Origin: Haliotis asinina | Lineage: Eukaryota; Mollusca; Gastropoda; Lepetellida; Haliotidae | DNA length: 64,000 nt | Direction: 5' to 3' | Assembly (NCBI RefSeq): GCF_037392515.1 | Contig: NC_090290.1 | Span: forward strand, 26,433,753 to 26,497,752 | Shown here: positions 33,101-41,430 of the stretch, piece after piece | How the letters are laid out: each line of letters starts with the position of its first letter | How positions within the stretch are numbered: position 1 is the stretch's first letter | Program-made: the position numbers and the translations under genes | Notes under the pieces: model-generated | What the model saw: only the letters and a program-made list of their open reading frames with translations | The model's database searches: none | What the model was told of the DNA's origin: nothing

Positions 33101-34617
33101 GATCTTGTGATGTATTATTTTCTTGGTTTCCATGGAAATGTTTCGGACCTGGTCTGAAAAGTGAGAAGTGTGTTTCGTTTCCGGAGCAGAACTCAAAAAC
33201 TTCTTAATATCTGTCTGTAAAACTTGGCACATATGTGTTGCAGACCCCAAAGTGGTGCCTTTTGCTCTCTACAGGTTTTTGTGATTTATTATTTTCTTGG
33301 TTTCTATGGAAACGTTTCAGACTTAGTCTCAAAAGGGAGGGATGGGCTTTGTTTCCGGAGCAGAACTCAAAAAAACGTTCAATATTTTTCTGCAAAACTT
33401 GGTGGATATATCAATCAGAACCTATAGTGGTGCCTTTTGGTATTTACAGGTTTTTGTGATTTATTATTTTCTTGGTTTCCAAGGAGATGTTTCAGACATA
33501 GTCTCAAAAGTGAGAGGTGTGTTTCATTTCCAGTGCAGAACTCAAAAACTTCTTAGTATCTGTTGGTAAAACTTTCTAGATATGTGTTACAGACCCCAGA
33601 GTGGTTTTTAAAGGTTTTTGTGATGTGTTATTTTCTTGGTTTCCGTGGAAACTTTTCGGACTTAGTCTCAAAATGGAGGGGTGGGCTTCGTTCCCAGAGC
33701 AGAACTCAAAAACCGTTCAATATTTTTCTGCAGAACTTGGTAGATATATCAATCTGAACCTACAACTCGTAAACCATTTCATATCTTTCAACAGATCTTG
33801 GCAGACATATGAGACAGATCTAGAAATTGTGACTTCGTTTCTGGAGCAGAACTCAAAAACCGTTCAATGTTTTGCTACAAAACTGATGTCAGTCAGAAGC
33901 TGAAGTGGTGCCTTTTGCTATAAACAGTCTTTTGTGATTTATCATTTTCTTGGTTTTCATGGAAATGTTTTTGACGTACTCTCAAAAGTGAGAGGTGTGT
34001 TTCGTTTCTGGAGCAGAACTCAAAAACTTCTTAATATCTGTCAGTAACATTTGGTAGATACGTGTGGCAGACCCCAGAGTGGTGCCTTTTGCTATGTACA
34101 GGTTTTTGTGATTTATCATTTTCTTGGTTTCCATGGAAACCTTTCAAACTTCGTCTCAAAAGGGAGGGATGGGCTTAGTTCCCAGAGTACAACACAAAAA
34201 CCATTTCATATCTTTCAACAGATCTCGGCAGATATATGAGACAGATCTTGAAATTGCTGATTACAGATATATAGCATTTATAATTTTCATTAATTCCATG
34301 GAAACAATTCAAACTTTGTCTAAGAAAACAATGAGTAACTGTCAGATGATTTGTCCTTTCAAACATGTGGGGGCCGGGGGATATGTCATCTTCTGATGAC
34401 TCTTGCTGGTTTGGTAATCCTGTTGTGACCCAGGTTAGAATGTCCCTGTCACACAGCTTGTACACTGAGACCCATAATGATGTTCTATACATTGAAGAAG
34501 GATTATCCTCTTTATGTTTCTCCTTTTGTTTTTCAGGCGAGTCTTTATGATATCATCCATAAAAATATGGACAAGATAAAGAAGCCCCGTAATGCCAATG
34601 CTGACAACTTATATTGA
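9125..34617 (+). CDS. PSME3: Proteasome activator complex subunit 3 (PA28-gamma / REG-gamma), complete ten-exon gene
   Basis: Joined exons: 9125-9157, 12526-12558, 16126-16188, 18460-18549, 23153-23210, 25275-25387, 28262-28330, 30706-30828, 32488-32574, 34537-34617. They give 249 aa against 254 in human PSME3. The family forms a heptameric 11S ring that docks on the 20S proteasome and allows ubiquitin-independent turnover of nuclear proteins. Seen here: an N-terminal PA28 helix bundle (about residues 12-68) with the signature N-I-P-V-P-D-P; a lysine-rich nuclear localisation signal K-K-R-K at 77-80 in the linker; the C-terminal PA28 domain (about 95-249) with the activation-loop region E-D-G-N-N-F-G-V-S-I-Q at 143-153; and a C-terminal N-L-Y resembling the family's usual end. 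The start has A at -3. All junctions are GT-AG except one GC-AG. The frame is open throughout. PSME1/2 are excluded by the NLS and loop. Confidence 0.95.
9980..10950. repeat. Candidate inverted-repeat element
   Basis: The left end (tactggctagcgaccagtta, about 9981) and the right end near 10923-10950, read from the other strand (tactggttagcgaccagtta), form an imperfect inverted repeat. The core gcgataactggt appears again at about 10729. No coding capacity or target duplication is visible. It could be a MITE or a chance cluster of one motif. Confidence 0.4.
12058..12148 (+). mobile_element. Truncated copy of the 24328-24622 MITE (right end)
   Basis: The segment containing gaaacttacaggacccaatg and ccattcgtgaacact is nearly identical to 24560-24620. 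Only the right end is present. Confidence 0.75.
12526..12558 (+). CDS. PSME3: PSME3 exon 2
   Basis: A 33-bp microexon between ttcag and gtaagt, phase 0 on both sides. It encodes a charged helix (L-E-K-F-F-E-K-T-K-K-D) that aligns with the first PA28 helix. Confidence 0.85.
14610..14840 (-). mobile_element. SINE-like repeat, antisense, diverged
   Basis: Read on the minus strand it carries gatgctcacgctgttgatca, a tgtctggtcca block, then agctggaatattgctgaata, the same order as the copy at 15738-15996. Confidence 0.65.
15738..15996 (+). mobile_element. SINE with shared molluscan tail
   Basis: The block order is gggtagaataggccttcagc, gctgttgatcactggattgt, ctggtccagac, agctggaatacttgctgagt, then gcggcgtaaaactaaactca and ctcactcactt. 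The 5' body differs from the tRNA-headed SINE at 23746, but the tail is the same. This suggests two SINE families sharing a 3' end. Confidence 0.8.
16126..16188 (+). CDS. PSME3: PSME3 exon 3
   Basis: 21 codons between ttcag and gtgact, phase 0. It encodes a helix beginning A-E-L-L-V-N-D-V-F-P, matching the A-E-D-L-V-A-N-F-F-P segment of the human protein. Confidence 0.92.
16300..17190 (-). pseudogene. CR1/L2-type LINE fragment, internally deleted
   Basis: On the minus strand 17172-16873 reads H-S-x-E-T-A-L-L-R-V-Q and L-S-A-A-F-N-T-T-D-H-T, the reverse transcriptase motif A region with the usual Asp replaced by Asn. 16590-16304 reads L-x-W-L-P-I-R and K-A-L-N-G-L-A-P-D-Y, the conserved segment near the ORF2 C-terminus. 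The palm region with the catalytic Y/F-A-D-D box is missing between them, and stops and frameshifts are present. It lies antisense to PSME3. Confidence 0.85.
17844..18012 (+). mobile_element. tRNA-derived SINE, diverged
   Basis: It has the head ggcggtggtggtgaagccta, the block ggtttaattcctcacatggg in the B-box position, and the tail ataaaactaaactcactcac. Same family as 23746-23908. Confidence 0.8.
18460..18549 (+). CDS. PSME3: PSME3 exon 4
   Basis: 30 codons carrying the PA28 signature L-N-I-P-V-P-D-P followed by a leucine run. The acceptor is tttcag. The donor gag/gttgga is weak (GTTGGA), but it is the only GT that keeps the frame before an in-frame stop nine bases further on. Confidence 0.88.
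19445..19560 (+). mobile_element. SINE 3' fragment
   Basis: Blocks gatgctcatgctcttgatag, gtctggtccag and agctggaatattgacgagtg match the 3' half of the copy at 15738-15996. Confidence 0.7.
20316..20984 (+). CDS. 222-aa Ser/Lys-rich ORF inside the DIRS-like element (gag-like?)
   Basis: It begins M-L-G-K-S-T and has a Ser/Lys/Thr-rich low-complexity N-terminal half (residues 45-90), followed by an acidic, proline-containing stretch and a C-terminal half without recognisable domains. It is the only long non-repetitive ORF in the intron and lies within the element's inverted ends, so a gag-like first ORF is the best guess. I do not recognise the protein. It is not a PSME3 exon: it has no homology to PA28 and the gene is complete without it. 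Confidence 0.4.
   Translation: MLGKSTNKSTSNRLLTDAEIQHFNESPSGSHGQSCGAVGYAFSSQKRSSSSKLLSSQTKNHKSTSALEKKKLSTSKTSSSSSQKLRSFCSEILPPHEEDVFDEPLILLPEVPILCRPVTTASVTATVSTLTEKLIQPLQPSQTQDSVQKKRLPELHSTTIASTQLDQDCSSHGVLHEVITDSRSEAHLLDDENLRCNSHASIQSKPVLQDSRSLQSETLMRP
21000..21445 (+). pseudogene. Continuation of the element ORF, broken by a stop
   Basis: An open frame runs from about 21000, is broken by one TAG near 21114, then stays open to 21445 (tail L-K-S-T-G-P-E). The protein-like composition on both sides of the stop suggests one former gag-like ORF with the 20316-20984 frame. No catalytic motif is visible. Confidence 0.35.
21813..21946. repeat. Foldback repeat, 59-bp arms
   Basis: Arm 21813-21871 is an almost exact reverse complement of 21888-21946 with a 16-bp loop. 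Matching blocks include gataaacatcat/atgatgtttatc and gtatttgaagcacgggaat with its complement. Weaker pairing continues outward (tttacaatg/cattgta). It could form a long hairpin. Confidence 0.9.
23153..23210 (+). CDS. PSME3: PSME3 exon 5 (nuclear localisation signal)
   Basis: 58 bp from ttttcag to g/gtataa, phase 0 in and phase 1 out. It encodes P-S-S-K-K-R-K-V-E-V followed by a serine/acidic stretch. This is the linker NLS that distinguishes PA28-gamma from the cytoplasmic PA28-alpha/beta. Confidence 0.9.
23746..23908 (+). mobile_element. tRNA-derived SINE with 12-bp target duplication
   Basis: 163 bp flanked by exact direct repeats acaagaaagtaa at 23734-23745 and 23909-23920. The pre-insertion site is preserved in the related repeats at about 42855 and, antisense, at about 44335. 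The Pol III B box ggttcgattcc is intact (23798-23808) after a tRNA-like head (ggggtagcctggtc). The tail is gcggcgtaaaactaaactca then ctcactc. It is the best preserved SINE in the window. Confidence 0.95.
24328..24622. mobile_element. 295-bp MITE with TIRs and GTGT target duplication
   Basis: The termini are ccagtgttcacgaat and attcgtaaacactgg, inverted with one mismatch, flanked by gtgt at 24324-24327 and 24623-24626. The uninterrupted site survives at about 44685 (tacgtgtgaataaacc). It has no coding capacity. The superfamily is unassigned. A 4-bp duplication fits few superfamilies, so the exact boundary deserves care. Confidence 0.8.
25275..25387 (+). CDS. PSME3: PSME3 exon 6
   Basis: 113 bp, phase 1 in and phase 0 out (ttcag ... 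ttg/gtgagt). It encodes L-P-N-G-L followed by a long amphipathic helix (V-D-L-S-E-K-M-K-P-L-I-R-D-L-I-E), the start of the PA28 C-terminal domain. Confidence 0.93.
26505..26790 (+). repeat. Diverged members of the 174-bp intronic repeat family
   Basis: Phrases such as tggagtacaactctcaaac, ttcaccatacttggcag and ggaacagaactctaaaagc recur about every 190 bp and resemble the array at 32690-34410. The 114-aa ORF across it is a by-product. Confidence 0.6.
27309..27648. mobile_element. 340-bp MITE with about 50-bp TIRs
   Basis: The left end (aggccctactaagtaattaa through gaaggaatt) pairs with the right end (aattccttcaaagttgccg through cacttaggggggcct), with mismatches. The flanks cactttc and cactttg may be a 7-bp duplication with one change. 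The TIR start resembles hAT-type ends, but this is a weak assignment. Confidence 0.8.
27905..28150 (+). mobile_element. SINE fragment, diverged
   Basis: Blocks ggtcttcagtaacccatgct, gttgatcacttgattgtctg and ttgaatattactgagtgatg match the 15738-15996 family. Confidence 0.7.
28262..28330 (+). CDS. PSME3: PSME3 exon 7 (activation loop)
   Basis: 23 codons encoding K-M-W-I-S-F-L-I-P-K-I-E-D-G-N-N-F-G-V-S-I-Q, the most conserved PA28-gamma segment, which includes the loop that opens the 20S gate. The donor is cag/gcaagt, a GC-AG splice site with otherwise perfect consensus. No GT donor would keep the frame. Confidence 0.95.
28738..28965 (+). pseudogene. LINE reverse transcriptase fragment
   Basis: The frame from about 28746 reads A-D-A-I-L-V-P-I-P-K-P-G-H-D, then H-Q-P-I-S-L-T-S-C-V-C-K. 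These are the N-terminal RT motifs of Jockey/CR1-type LINEs (usual form P-I-P-K-P-G-K and Y-R-P-I-S-L-L). It ends in stops and is a short relic without catalytic residues. Confidence 0.8.
29386..29560 (+). repeat. Single member of the 174-bp repeat family
   Basis: It contains aacttggtagatatgtgt, ttacaggtttttgtgattta and ttattttctcggttccatg in the same order as the units at 32690-34410. Confidence 0.75.
30030..30361 (+). repeat. Member of the 174-bp family with shared 3' end
   Basis: Two ends with ggatatgtcatcttctg (about 30095 and 30332) bracket one unit (cagaacttggtagatatatg ... ggagaactcaaaag). The same end occurs at about 34380, so the family has a defined 3' border. Confidence 0.75.
30706..30828 (+). 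CDS. PSME3: PSME3 exon 8
   Basis: 41 codons, phase 0, from tgtag to att/gtacgt. It carries R-T-V-E-S-E-A-A, Q-I-S-R-Y and V-S-K-V-A-K-Y-P-H, near-identical to the vertebrate protein. Confidence 0.95.
30829..32487 (+). other. PSME3 intron 8
   Basis: AT-rich. No repeat or nested gene is recognised. Confidence 0.7.
32488..32574 (+). CDS. PSME3: PSME3 exon 9
   Basis: 29 codons, phase 0. It encodes E-D-Y-R-R-S-V and L-D-E-K-E-Y, ending E-L-R-N-H-Y at the donor tat/gtaagt. This is the third helix of the C-terminal bundle. Confidence 0.95.
32575..34536 (+). other. PSME3 intron 9
   Basis: Nearly filled by the 174-bp tandem repeat array. Confidence 0.8.
32690..34410 (+). repeat. Tandem array, about 174-bp unit, roughly ten copies
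   Basis: The phrase aaaacttgg recurs at 32871, 33045, 33219, 33394 and 33568 (spacing 174-175 bp), then with shorter spacing. Each unit holds ggagcagaactcaaaaac, cttggtagatatatca, ggtgccttttgctatttaca and ttcttggtttccatggaaac. The array ends with the family's 3' border (ggatatgtcatcttctgatg). Overlapping ORFs of up to 150 aa in it are repeat by-products. Because 174 is a multiple of 3, ORFs persist through units. Confidence 0.9.
34537..34617 (+). CDS. PSME3: PSME3 exon 10 (terminal)
   Basis: 26 codons plus TGA. It encodes S-L-Y-D-I-I-H-K-N and I-K-K-P-R-N, ending A-D-N-L-Y. The conserved tyrosine C-terminus is the part that in this family inserts into pockets between 20S alpha subunits. Confidence 0.95.
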   Translation, partial: ASLYDIIHKNMDKIKKPRNANADNLY

Positions 34618-35870
34618 CCAAATACGCAGACATAGGATGGACACCTTGAACACCATTCTCAAGTGTGGTCTGATGCACAGTTCTTTATATCTGCCTGTCA
34701 TACAAGTGGACAAGTGGCAAAGACAGGACATCAGTCAGTGCAGAGTCAGATATTTTCATTTCATGTTATCAATATTCATCCAAGGACTAAGACAAAAAGT
34801 CAACACAAGTTATTGTTCACATTGTTGACCCAGACACAGTTCTTGAAATGTACGGAGCCATTTGTGGGATCCAGAGTCTTAAGTACACATTCCAGGAAGA
34901 GCAGTGGATATTTTTCCTGAAATAACATAATTGTTTCCTGGCTTTGGAGGAATGTCTTAAACTATAATTGGTTTCTGCAATATTGCATTCATTAAGACTT
35001 GAACCAGTGTTTTGTCACATGACATTTGTGTAATTCTTTGTCATCTGATGCACACATGGTTGAGAAATTGAGGAGGATGTCAGCAGACATTGTCACATGG
35101 AAGGTGTACTTGTCAAGCAGTGTTAGATATTTCATCTTCTTGCAACCAAGATTTAGTGTACAACTGTTTTAACATTTACAACTTTTTGTGTCTTGTTAAT
35201 ACATTTCTCTCTAAAGAGTTTTAAATTCTACACTGTGGTATGTGGTTCTTGTTTTAAACAGCTTTTACAACAGTGAAATGGTTGGAACAAGTTTGTGACA
35301 GTTACATGTGTTATTTTATTCTTGATAGCTTTCTGAATTGCATTGATAAAAGAGAGATGGTAATTGATCCCAAAATTTAATTACATTGTCAAAAATCAAA
35401 CAGTGTCTTTTTGTGTCTTGTAAATTACTAAGACTAAGATATATTTTTCTATCCAATTCGACAATTTTATGATTGTCATGATTGTTTTGGAAGTATATGT
35501 TTACTTTGGTGGCAATCATTTGCACGAAGTAATTCTCTAAGAAAAACATTGGCATTAGACTGATGAAAGTAAATCAAAATCTGCTAAAGTATAATAGAAA
35601 GTCATGTTCAGTAGTGACAGTGGCTAACACACTTTCCTTAAAGCCATTAATGGTCGGCATGAACATGTCTGTCCTAATTGAAGTATCATGCATATAGGAG
35701 GTCATATATCACTGCGAAATATAACATGCAGATGCAAGTACATGCTATTGTGCATGAAAATGAATAGTGAAATGTTTTATTTCTTATTTTGCTGAAACAG
35801 TTAGATTTTTCACTCTTGGTTTTCATATATCTCATTTTATAAACAATAAATACATTTACATTGATGACCC
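34618..35870 (+). other. Probable PSME3 3' UTR
   Basis: AT-rich with no coding signal. The first AATAAA after the stop codon is at 35845-35850, which would give a 3' UTR of about 1.25 kb. The length is an inference, as weaker signals nearer the stop could be used. Confidence 0.4.
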
Positions 35871-37165
35871 ACACTGCTCACTACCTTTTGAATGAATAGC
35901 TGTCTGGAACATATTTTTAAAAGCGAAGACCTGTGGTGGTTTTTCACATAGATTAAACTTTAATAGAATCAACGTTTATGTATTCATTACCAATGACACT
36001 GTCCATACTCTTATTTTATAAAATGCATAAGTATCCATGTTCTGCAAGTATAACTGTATCTGATGTTCATGTAAGCAATGGTGAATATGTAGGACTTTTA
36101 GGACAACAGATATTTTTGTTAGATGTTTATGCATATCTCTCCAAGTAAATGTAAGTATATCTGTGGTGCGTTCTTATTTTGATTAAACAGTATCTTTGAT
36201 CATATCTCTTGCTGTACATTGAACATTAGTAATGTCGCTAAAGAAGGGCTCATCCTTTGAACCCTAAGTGAACTTCGCTATCCCAGTCGTAAGTGAAGGA
36301 TGCTTAAGCTCTTGAGCCAATCCAATTATACATCATTTCTCTGCCACCTTCATTTGAATGCTTTTAAAATCTATTTAAAGAATACCCACACAAAAATCCT
36401 GTGATGGGACTTGTTTTTACATTTAGAGAGCATAGCATTCATATTGGGTTTCCTTTGTAATAGATACAAAATTCAGAAGCCTGACAGCTGAATGACAGAT
36501 CAGAAAATTCATCTTTGTGGGGATTGTTCTCAGATTTTCATGTAATCAGATTTAAGTGAGCTTGGCAGGAATGGTCATTATTAGTTTGTTATATGAACTA
36601 AATCTCTGATGTTTTTGTATTTCAGTACCAGTTAGTGTGTTTGGGAGTTCAAAACATTTTGAAATAGTTATATATTTATAAATGATCTCTCACTTTGTGG
36701 TTTCATCTGAACAAAAAAAGCTGTTACTGTTGTAGACATTCCTTTGTTGACTCATAAATATCATGTATCTTTCATACATACTCTCATGGACAACTGTATG
36801 TTGGATATAAATGCATATACTTTGTACCTCAAAACTTTACTTGAAAAAAACATCAGGCTCCAGTTCTACACACAGTATTTCTTCACTGGATTATGTGAAA
36901 TATAAAGTAGTTCTCTTTTCAGACCTAACATATTTGTATTGTGGAAAGAAAGGAATAATGTGCCTCTTAGGTGATATTGTACATGCTGACAATGCTCCAT
37001 CATATGTAATAAAGTTTGACATTGCCAAATGTACCATACATTATTATTTATCCTTTTGCACATTGTTTATTTATCTTAACAGGGCACATCAGCCTAATCA
37101 ATAATAAACTAGACTTCACCATCAAGTTACAAGGAGCATTTATGTCACTACATCTTCTCTCTATC
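35871..37165. other. Intergenic, nothing recognised
   Basis: AT-rich; short ORFs only, with no domain or repeat recognised. Confidence 0.4.
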
Positions 37166-37300
37166 CTACCCACGAAGGTCTGGGGTAGAATGGGTCTGAA
37201 GCAACTCAAGCTTGTTGGTCCAGACATGCTTACTGACAGACCACTACCATGTAGCTAGAATATTGTTGAGTGCAGTGTTAAACAACAAACCCACCACCCT
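37166..37300 (+). mobile_element. SINE 3' fragment
   Basis: Blocks ggtctggggtagaatgggtc, ttggtccagacatgcttac and gtagctagaatattgttgag match the 15738-15996 family. Confidence 0.75.
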
Positions 37301-38420
37301 AAGCATCCAAAGGCAGCATATATGTAAATGCATTTAGAGCACATATTTTATGCTGAGGGTTAAGATGTATGTGTTTCCTAATGAAACCCAGCTCATGACA
37401 AAGGAGATGAAAACTCTCCATCGGCATTGCCCTTCACCCTCCACTGATTATAACAGGAGGGATAATAATCTGCAATAGTGTGTACAGATATGTTTTATTG
37501 TAACGTGTCTTGGGCCAAGGCCAAGATCACTCACTGATATTGAGGTAAGGCTACCATTCCACAAGCTCTGAAATACTTTGGGTTCAAATCTTTCCTCCAG
37601 TTGTCCGTATGGCAATTGTTGTAATGAGCCTCTTTGAAAACACTTGATGTTGTTTAAACAACACATATCAGACTGTACAAAAAGTACAACAAAGTAATTC
37701 CAGTAAAATGTCTAGCTGGTGGAGACTGGATTCCTGGCTATCGTTGAAACTCCTCGTCTGATCATGAAACAAATTTGCCATCATGACACGAGTAAATATT
37801 CAATATCGAAATGGAAGTCAAAGTATGTAACTGAAATGCCATTGTATTCATTGTTCTCCATGCATTCTAATCAGCTGATATGTACACTTGTTATTCAATT
37901 CATTTTCCAAATGAAGCCATGACCATCAAAGCAAGCAGCTTGTAAGTTTCCCTATCAGTATTTCGAGTCATATCTTGATGAACTGCTAAAATTACACAGC
38001 CAGTGAGATGGAGAAGAAGCCTCCCTTGAGTGTCTAGCAATGATGTTATAGAGGCGCCTGTTTCACAGCACTTTTTCAGATATTCTGTTGTGGTCATTAC
38101 ATTTGGAGTTATGTGCACCATTGACTACGTAAGTCATTTGCAGTAGCAAATCAGTAATTAAGGGTCTGTGACCTTCAGAAAATGGATAACTTCAGGAACA
38201 CGTCATGAACATTTGCTTGGAAGTAAAATGGTTTACCACCACATGCACTAGATTAAGGAAGACCCTTCCTATGCTACCATAAAATGGCTGGGAGAAGAAT
38301 GTACAAGTGGAGGACCAGGTTGCTTTGTGGCCATGCTATGGAGCTAAGTAACGTCGGCCATACATGGCTACCAAGCAAGATAGCCGTCCAACCTAGTTGG
38401 TTGATAGGCGAAATAAAGAT
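37301..38420. other. Intergenic, nothing recognised
   Basis: No gene or repeat was identified. Composition becomes less AT-rich after 38250, towards the Polinton remnant. Confidence 0.4.
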
Positions 38421-38459
38421 GGCGGCGTGGAAGGAAACAGCTTTAGGTAAATCTTAGAG

Positions 38460-38819
38460 ATCTTTGTACTTGGTCAAGAAGGCTTGAATGATTTGTTGTC
38501 GGCCCTGTCCTATGAGTTCTTTATCTCGTCTTCGCCGAGGTCGGTGGTATTACGAGTCTTGGTTCAAATCTTCCTTCATGCGGTGGTACTTGGCTAGTTC
38601 GGCGAACACCAGATGAAATTCTTCCTCGCAGTTTTTACTGTCTGTGAGTGCTTTGGAAATATTATCATCCTGTTCGGCCAGGACCCTGATCTGGTAATGT
38701 TTGAAGACTTTCCACTGCTGTCTATGTGAGATGAATGTGAGCACAATTCCCGCCAGTCCCGACAACCCGACAGCTATTTCCATGCACAGGACAACATGGG
38801 CAGTCATAATGGTGGACAA
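38460..38819 (-). pseudogene. Polinton-associated small membrane-protein ORF
   Basis: The minus-strand ORF from 38819 to 38550 (89 aa) has one hydrophobic segment at about residues 6-30 (V-V-L-C-M-E-I-A-V-G-L-S-G-L), followed by a charged, probably helical tail. The next frame down to about 38457 reads Q-Q-I-I-Q-A-F-L before a stop, suggesting a former longer protein. Its family is not recognised. Assignment to the Polinton rests on position. Confidence 0.4.
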
Positions 38820-38899
38820 CTAGCCGACGGTTGGCCACGCCTAATCCCATGCCTGCGGTGTTGTTCCAGTTGGTGTTTAAGATCATTTACTGATGCAGA

Positions 38900-39010
38900 C
38901 GAAAACCATCCACGGTTTTGAGCATTACAGCCACACCGTCCATGGCCGGATAGATTCCCTTGTCGGGTATAATGTCAGTCATGAAATAAGCTTCAATTCA
39001 TCCTCCGTCA
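38900..39010 (-). pseudogene. C-terminal piece of an unidentified Polinton ORF
   Basis: The minus-strand frame reads I-I-P-D-K-G-I-Y-P-A-M-D-G-V-A-V-M-L then a stop near 38890. It is protein-like in composition, but too short to assign. Confidence 0.3.
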
Positions 39011-39355
39011 ATTGTCGATGAGTATACGTAAAGCTTATCAGGTACAGGTGCACAGATAAATAAATGAGGTGGAGTATAGTAAAAGACTTGAAAAAACACT
39101 ATGACCCTGTCGTGACTGGTGTTGTTGACTGTTCCTGGTTGTGCATAAATACGACAAGGTTTATGTTGATGGCGATCATGGCAGCCTATTTTTAACCCCG
39201 ACAGAATTCACACATGGTTGTGCGGGGGCATCTCCGAGAAAGACATAGATAATAAGTGTAGAGCCTTGTATCACACTCATCCACAGTCTGGGAAGTCACT
39301 ATGAGGTTTTTTCATTCATATCACTTTATATTCGAGTTCCGGACGGGTGACTAAA

Positions 39356-39769
39356 CTAATACAGTTCCATTTGATGCTGACTTCTCATCGTGCGTACATG
39401 TTTCATTGTTCTCGGGCATGCACTTAAACCACATGAGATGGATGTGGCATTTAAGAAAGTTTTTGCGAGTGAGATCGTACCTTCCACAGTCACGGTGACG
39501 TCCTGCAGACTGGTGTAGACATTCACCCACACATAAATGAAGCAAGCGTGGTGTTGTTGTTTGATCACCTTGAGTTTGATCCCTTTCAGGATTTTGACGT
39601 CACGCGATGATGATGGTTTGCCGAGGTAGACTTGGATAAACGCAGGCGCATTTTCCAGGATGTTGACAACGCTGTTGAATTCTGACACCATCTGGAACCG
39701 CACGTTGTGCATCCCGGGTTTACTTGAGAGTGTGTGGATTATTATACAGGTTAGTTTCTTGACGACCAT
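39356..39769 (-). pseudogene. 137-aa ORF, possible Polinton structural gene
   Basis: The ORF starts M-V-V-K-K-L-T-C and includes V-R-F-Q-M-V-S-E-F-N and a lysine-rich centre (K-I-L-K-G-I-K-L-K-V-I-K). The C-terminal 35 residues look out of frame (basic, Cys/His/Met scatter). Polintons encode capsid proteins near here, but I cannot match it to one. The function is unknown. Confidence 0.35.
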
Positions 39770-40018
39770 GCTGCGTCTCTGCGTCAGGATGTAAGCTGAG
39801 AGCAGCGTTCTGGTGTTGATGACTTTATGTCAGGTACTGGTCTCTGCTATGTCGTGAAGATGTAGGGAGACCCGAGCGTGAGGTTGAGAATCCAGTCGAT
39901 CTGAGAAATCACCAGCACCCATCGGTCGTCATGTTCGGCGTGTACGGCTTTTCTCGAGCGATGACTGTGGTCTTGATACTGTTCAGGTTGAAAAGCTTGC
40001 CGCTGAAGGCTGGAGCCA

Positions 40019-40430
40019 TCACCCATTTGTTATGGCTCTCAACTCTCTTGAAGGGCATTCGCCTTGAATGTTGTCGCCTTGAATAATCGAGATGAATGCA
40101 CAGTTCGCGATATGGAACGAGGTTGGGTAGTTTCGTGCCTGTGACGGTGGTTTGTGGATGTCATTCGGTGGCAACCTGAGCCTTTGTTGGCCAGAGATCC
40201 CCCTCAATCGCAAGTTAGTTTTCTCATTGTTCAATTGCACGACCATTCTGTTGTAGTCGTTCATTTTGGGTGTGGTTTGAAGATTTCATTGTTGGGCGAG
40301 CGAGCACACACTGTAGTAAGTCAGGAGGTGTCGCTGCTGGTGGGGTTTTTTTTGTGGCTGTCAGTGTTGGTCCATCGTGAGGAGTAGGTGAGATCGCAGA
40401 GGGTGACTTTTAGCTCCCCTGACATGTTAT
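40019..40430 (-). pseudogene. Fragments of an unidentified Polinton ORF
   Basis: Two minus-strand pieces: one begins M-S-G-E-L-K-V-T-L-C-D-L near 40425 and stops near 40330; the other (40264-40019) begins M-N-D-Y-N-R-M-V-V-Q-L. They could be one gene split by a frameshift. No catalytic motif is seen. A capsid role is possible only by position. Confidence 0.35.
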
Positions 40431-40559
40431 TCATTGCTTGAGCACTTGAACAGGCTCGCTGCTCGTGATTTCTGAGAGGGTGATGTACATATTACACACA
40501 TACAAGACACTACCATATATATTCATATATGTGCACACCCAAGGACATAGTGAAACTCA

Positions 40560-40874
40560 GCCACCTGTATGACACCAGGGTTTACCCCCAGAGATCATGC
40601 CCTTCACAGTACGGCCAATAAAAAGGTCGTTGGCAAGAGGAGGGACGAATGCGCTGGCCCGCCGATCGCCGAGATCGAAGATGTATTCCATCAAGAAAGT
40701 CATTCACGACGAAATCTAAAAGGGGTAAAAAAATACGCGGTGAAACAACACATCAAACACAAACTCTTCAAACAGACTCTCTTGGATAAACGCACTTTAA
40801 AACACGCCTATGGCATCACTCTTAACCAGACCTCGCTGTCGCCCTTGGATACCATCAATCTGCCTAGGTCTTGA
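40560..40874 (+). pseudogene. Polinton DNA polymerase B, C-terminal fragment
   Basis: The frame contains H-S-T-A-N-K-K-V-V-G-K-R-R-D-E, then G-V-K-K-Y-A-V-K, then L-S-P-L-D-T. These are C-terminal motifs of the protein-primed family B polymerases of Polintons, in the usual order. The region between the first two is shortened, and the match just upstream (L-Y-D-T at about 40565) is in another frame. The exonuclease and palm domains are absent. The encoded piece cannot polymerise. Confidence 0.75.
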
Positions 40875-40943
40875 CGCGTTGGGAGTTTCAGAGACCCCCA
40901 ATAAAGGAAACTCCACTGGATTCGTCAAGGCCTAGGCAGACTA

Positions 40944-41430
40944 TTGAATGAAAGATGTCGTGTATACATGGAGAAGGTGTACTATAGCCGTCAGGGTTAC
41001 CGGAAACTCGACAAAACTCGACAAAATCAATCGTGTCTTCGAGGATACCACAAAAGCTTGGCTCAAATAGGAAACCATCTGCCGTCTCTCCGATACATCA
41101 CGAGAAGAAACTTTTGCGTTGCCATGCCCAGTCGTACCCATCAAGCCGGCCTCCAGTTTCTCACACACAACAGGGTGAGAAACAAAACGTACGCTTTGAC
41201 CCTCGTGGACGTTGCCAGTCGCGACAAGGAATCGGAGCCGTTTACGACCAAAGTTGCTAGGGCCTTAGAACGGATCTATAAACGCAGTCGCTTAACCTGG
41301 ATGACCGGATTACAGGTCTATCCCAGATGCGAGTTTATGGAACCGTGTAGCGTGTCCAGGTGAAACGAGGCGTGGCCGGAGCTCAAGAAGACAAGCCATC
41401 GTCGAAAGATTTAACGGGACTTTAAGTTAT
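40944..41430 (+). pseudogene. Polinton integrase fragment (rve-type), frameshifted
   Basis: The frame from 40944 reads Y-A-L-T-L-V-D-V-A-S-R (first catalytic Asp region of the retroviral-type integrase core), R-I-Y-K-R-S and C-E-F-M, which corresponds to the region of the second catalytic Asp. It ends at 41363. The next conserved block, I-V-E-R-F-N-G-T-L, which carries the catalytic Glu, appears at about 41395-41425 in a different frame. The sequence between is shortened and the C-terminal chromodomain region is absent. Its neighbour is the PolB piece on the same strand. Confidence 0.8.

Noticed and set aside
32755..33207. 150-aa ORF and overlapping ORFs to 33903
   Set aside because: Intronic 174-bp tandem units; repeated F-C-D-L-L-F-S-W-F phrases reflect the repeat, not a membrane protein.
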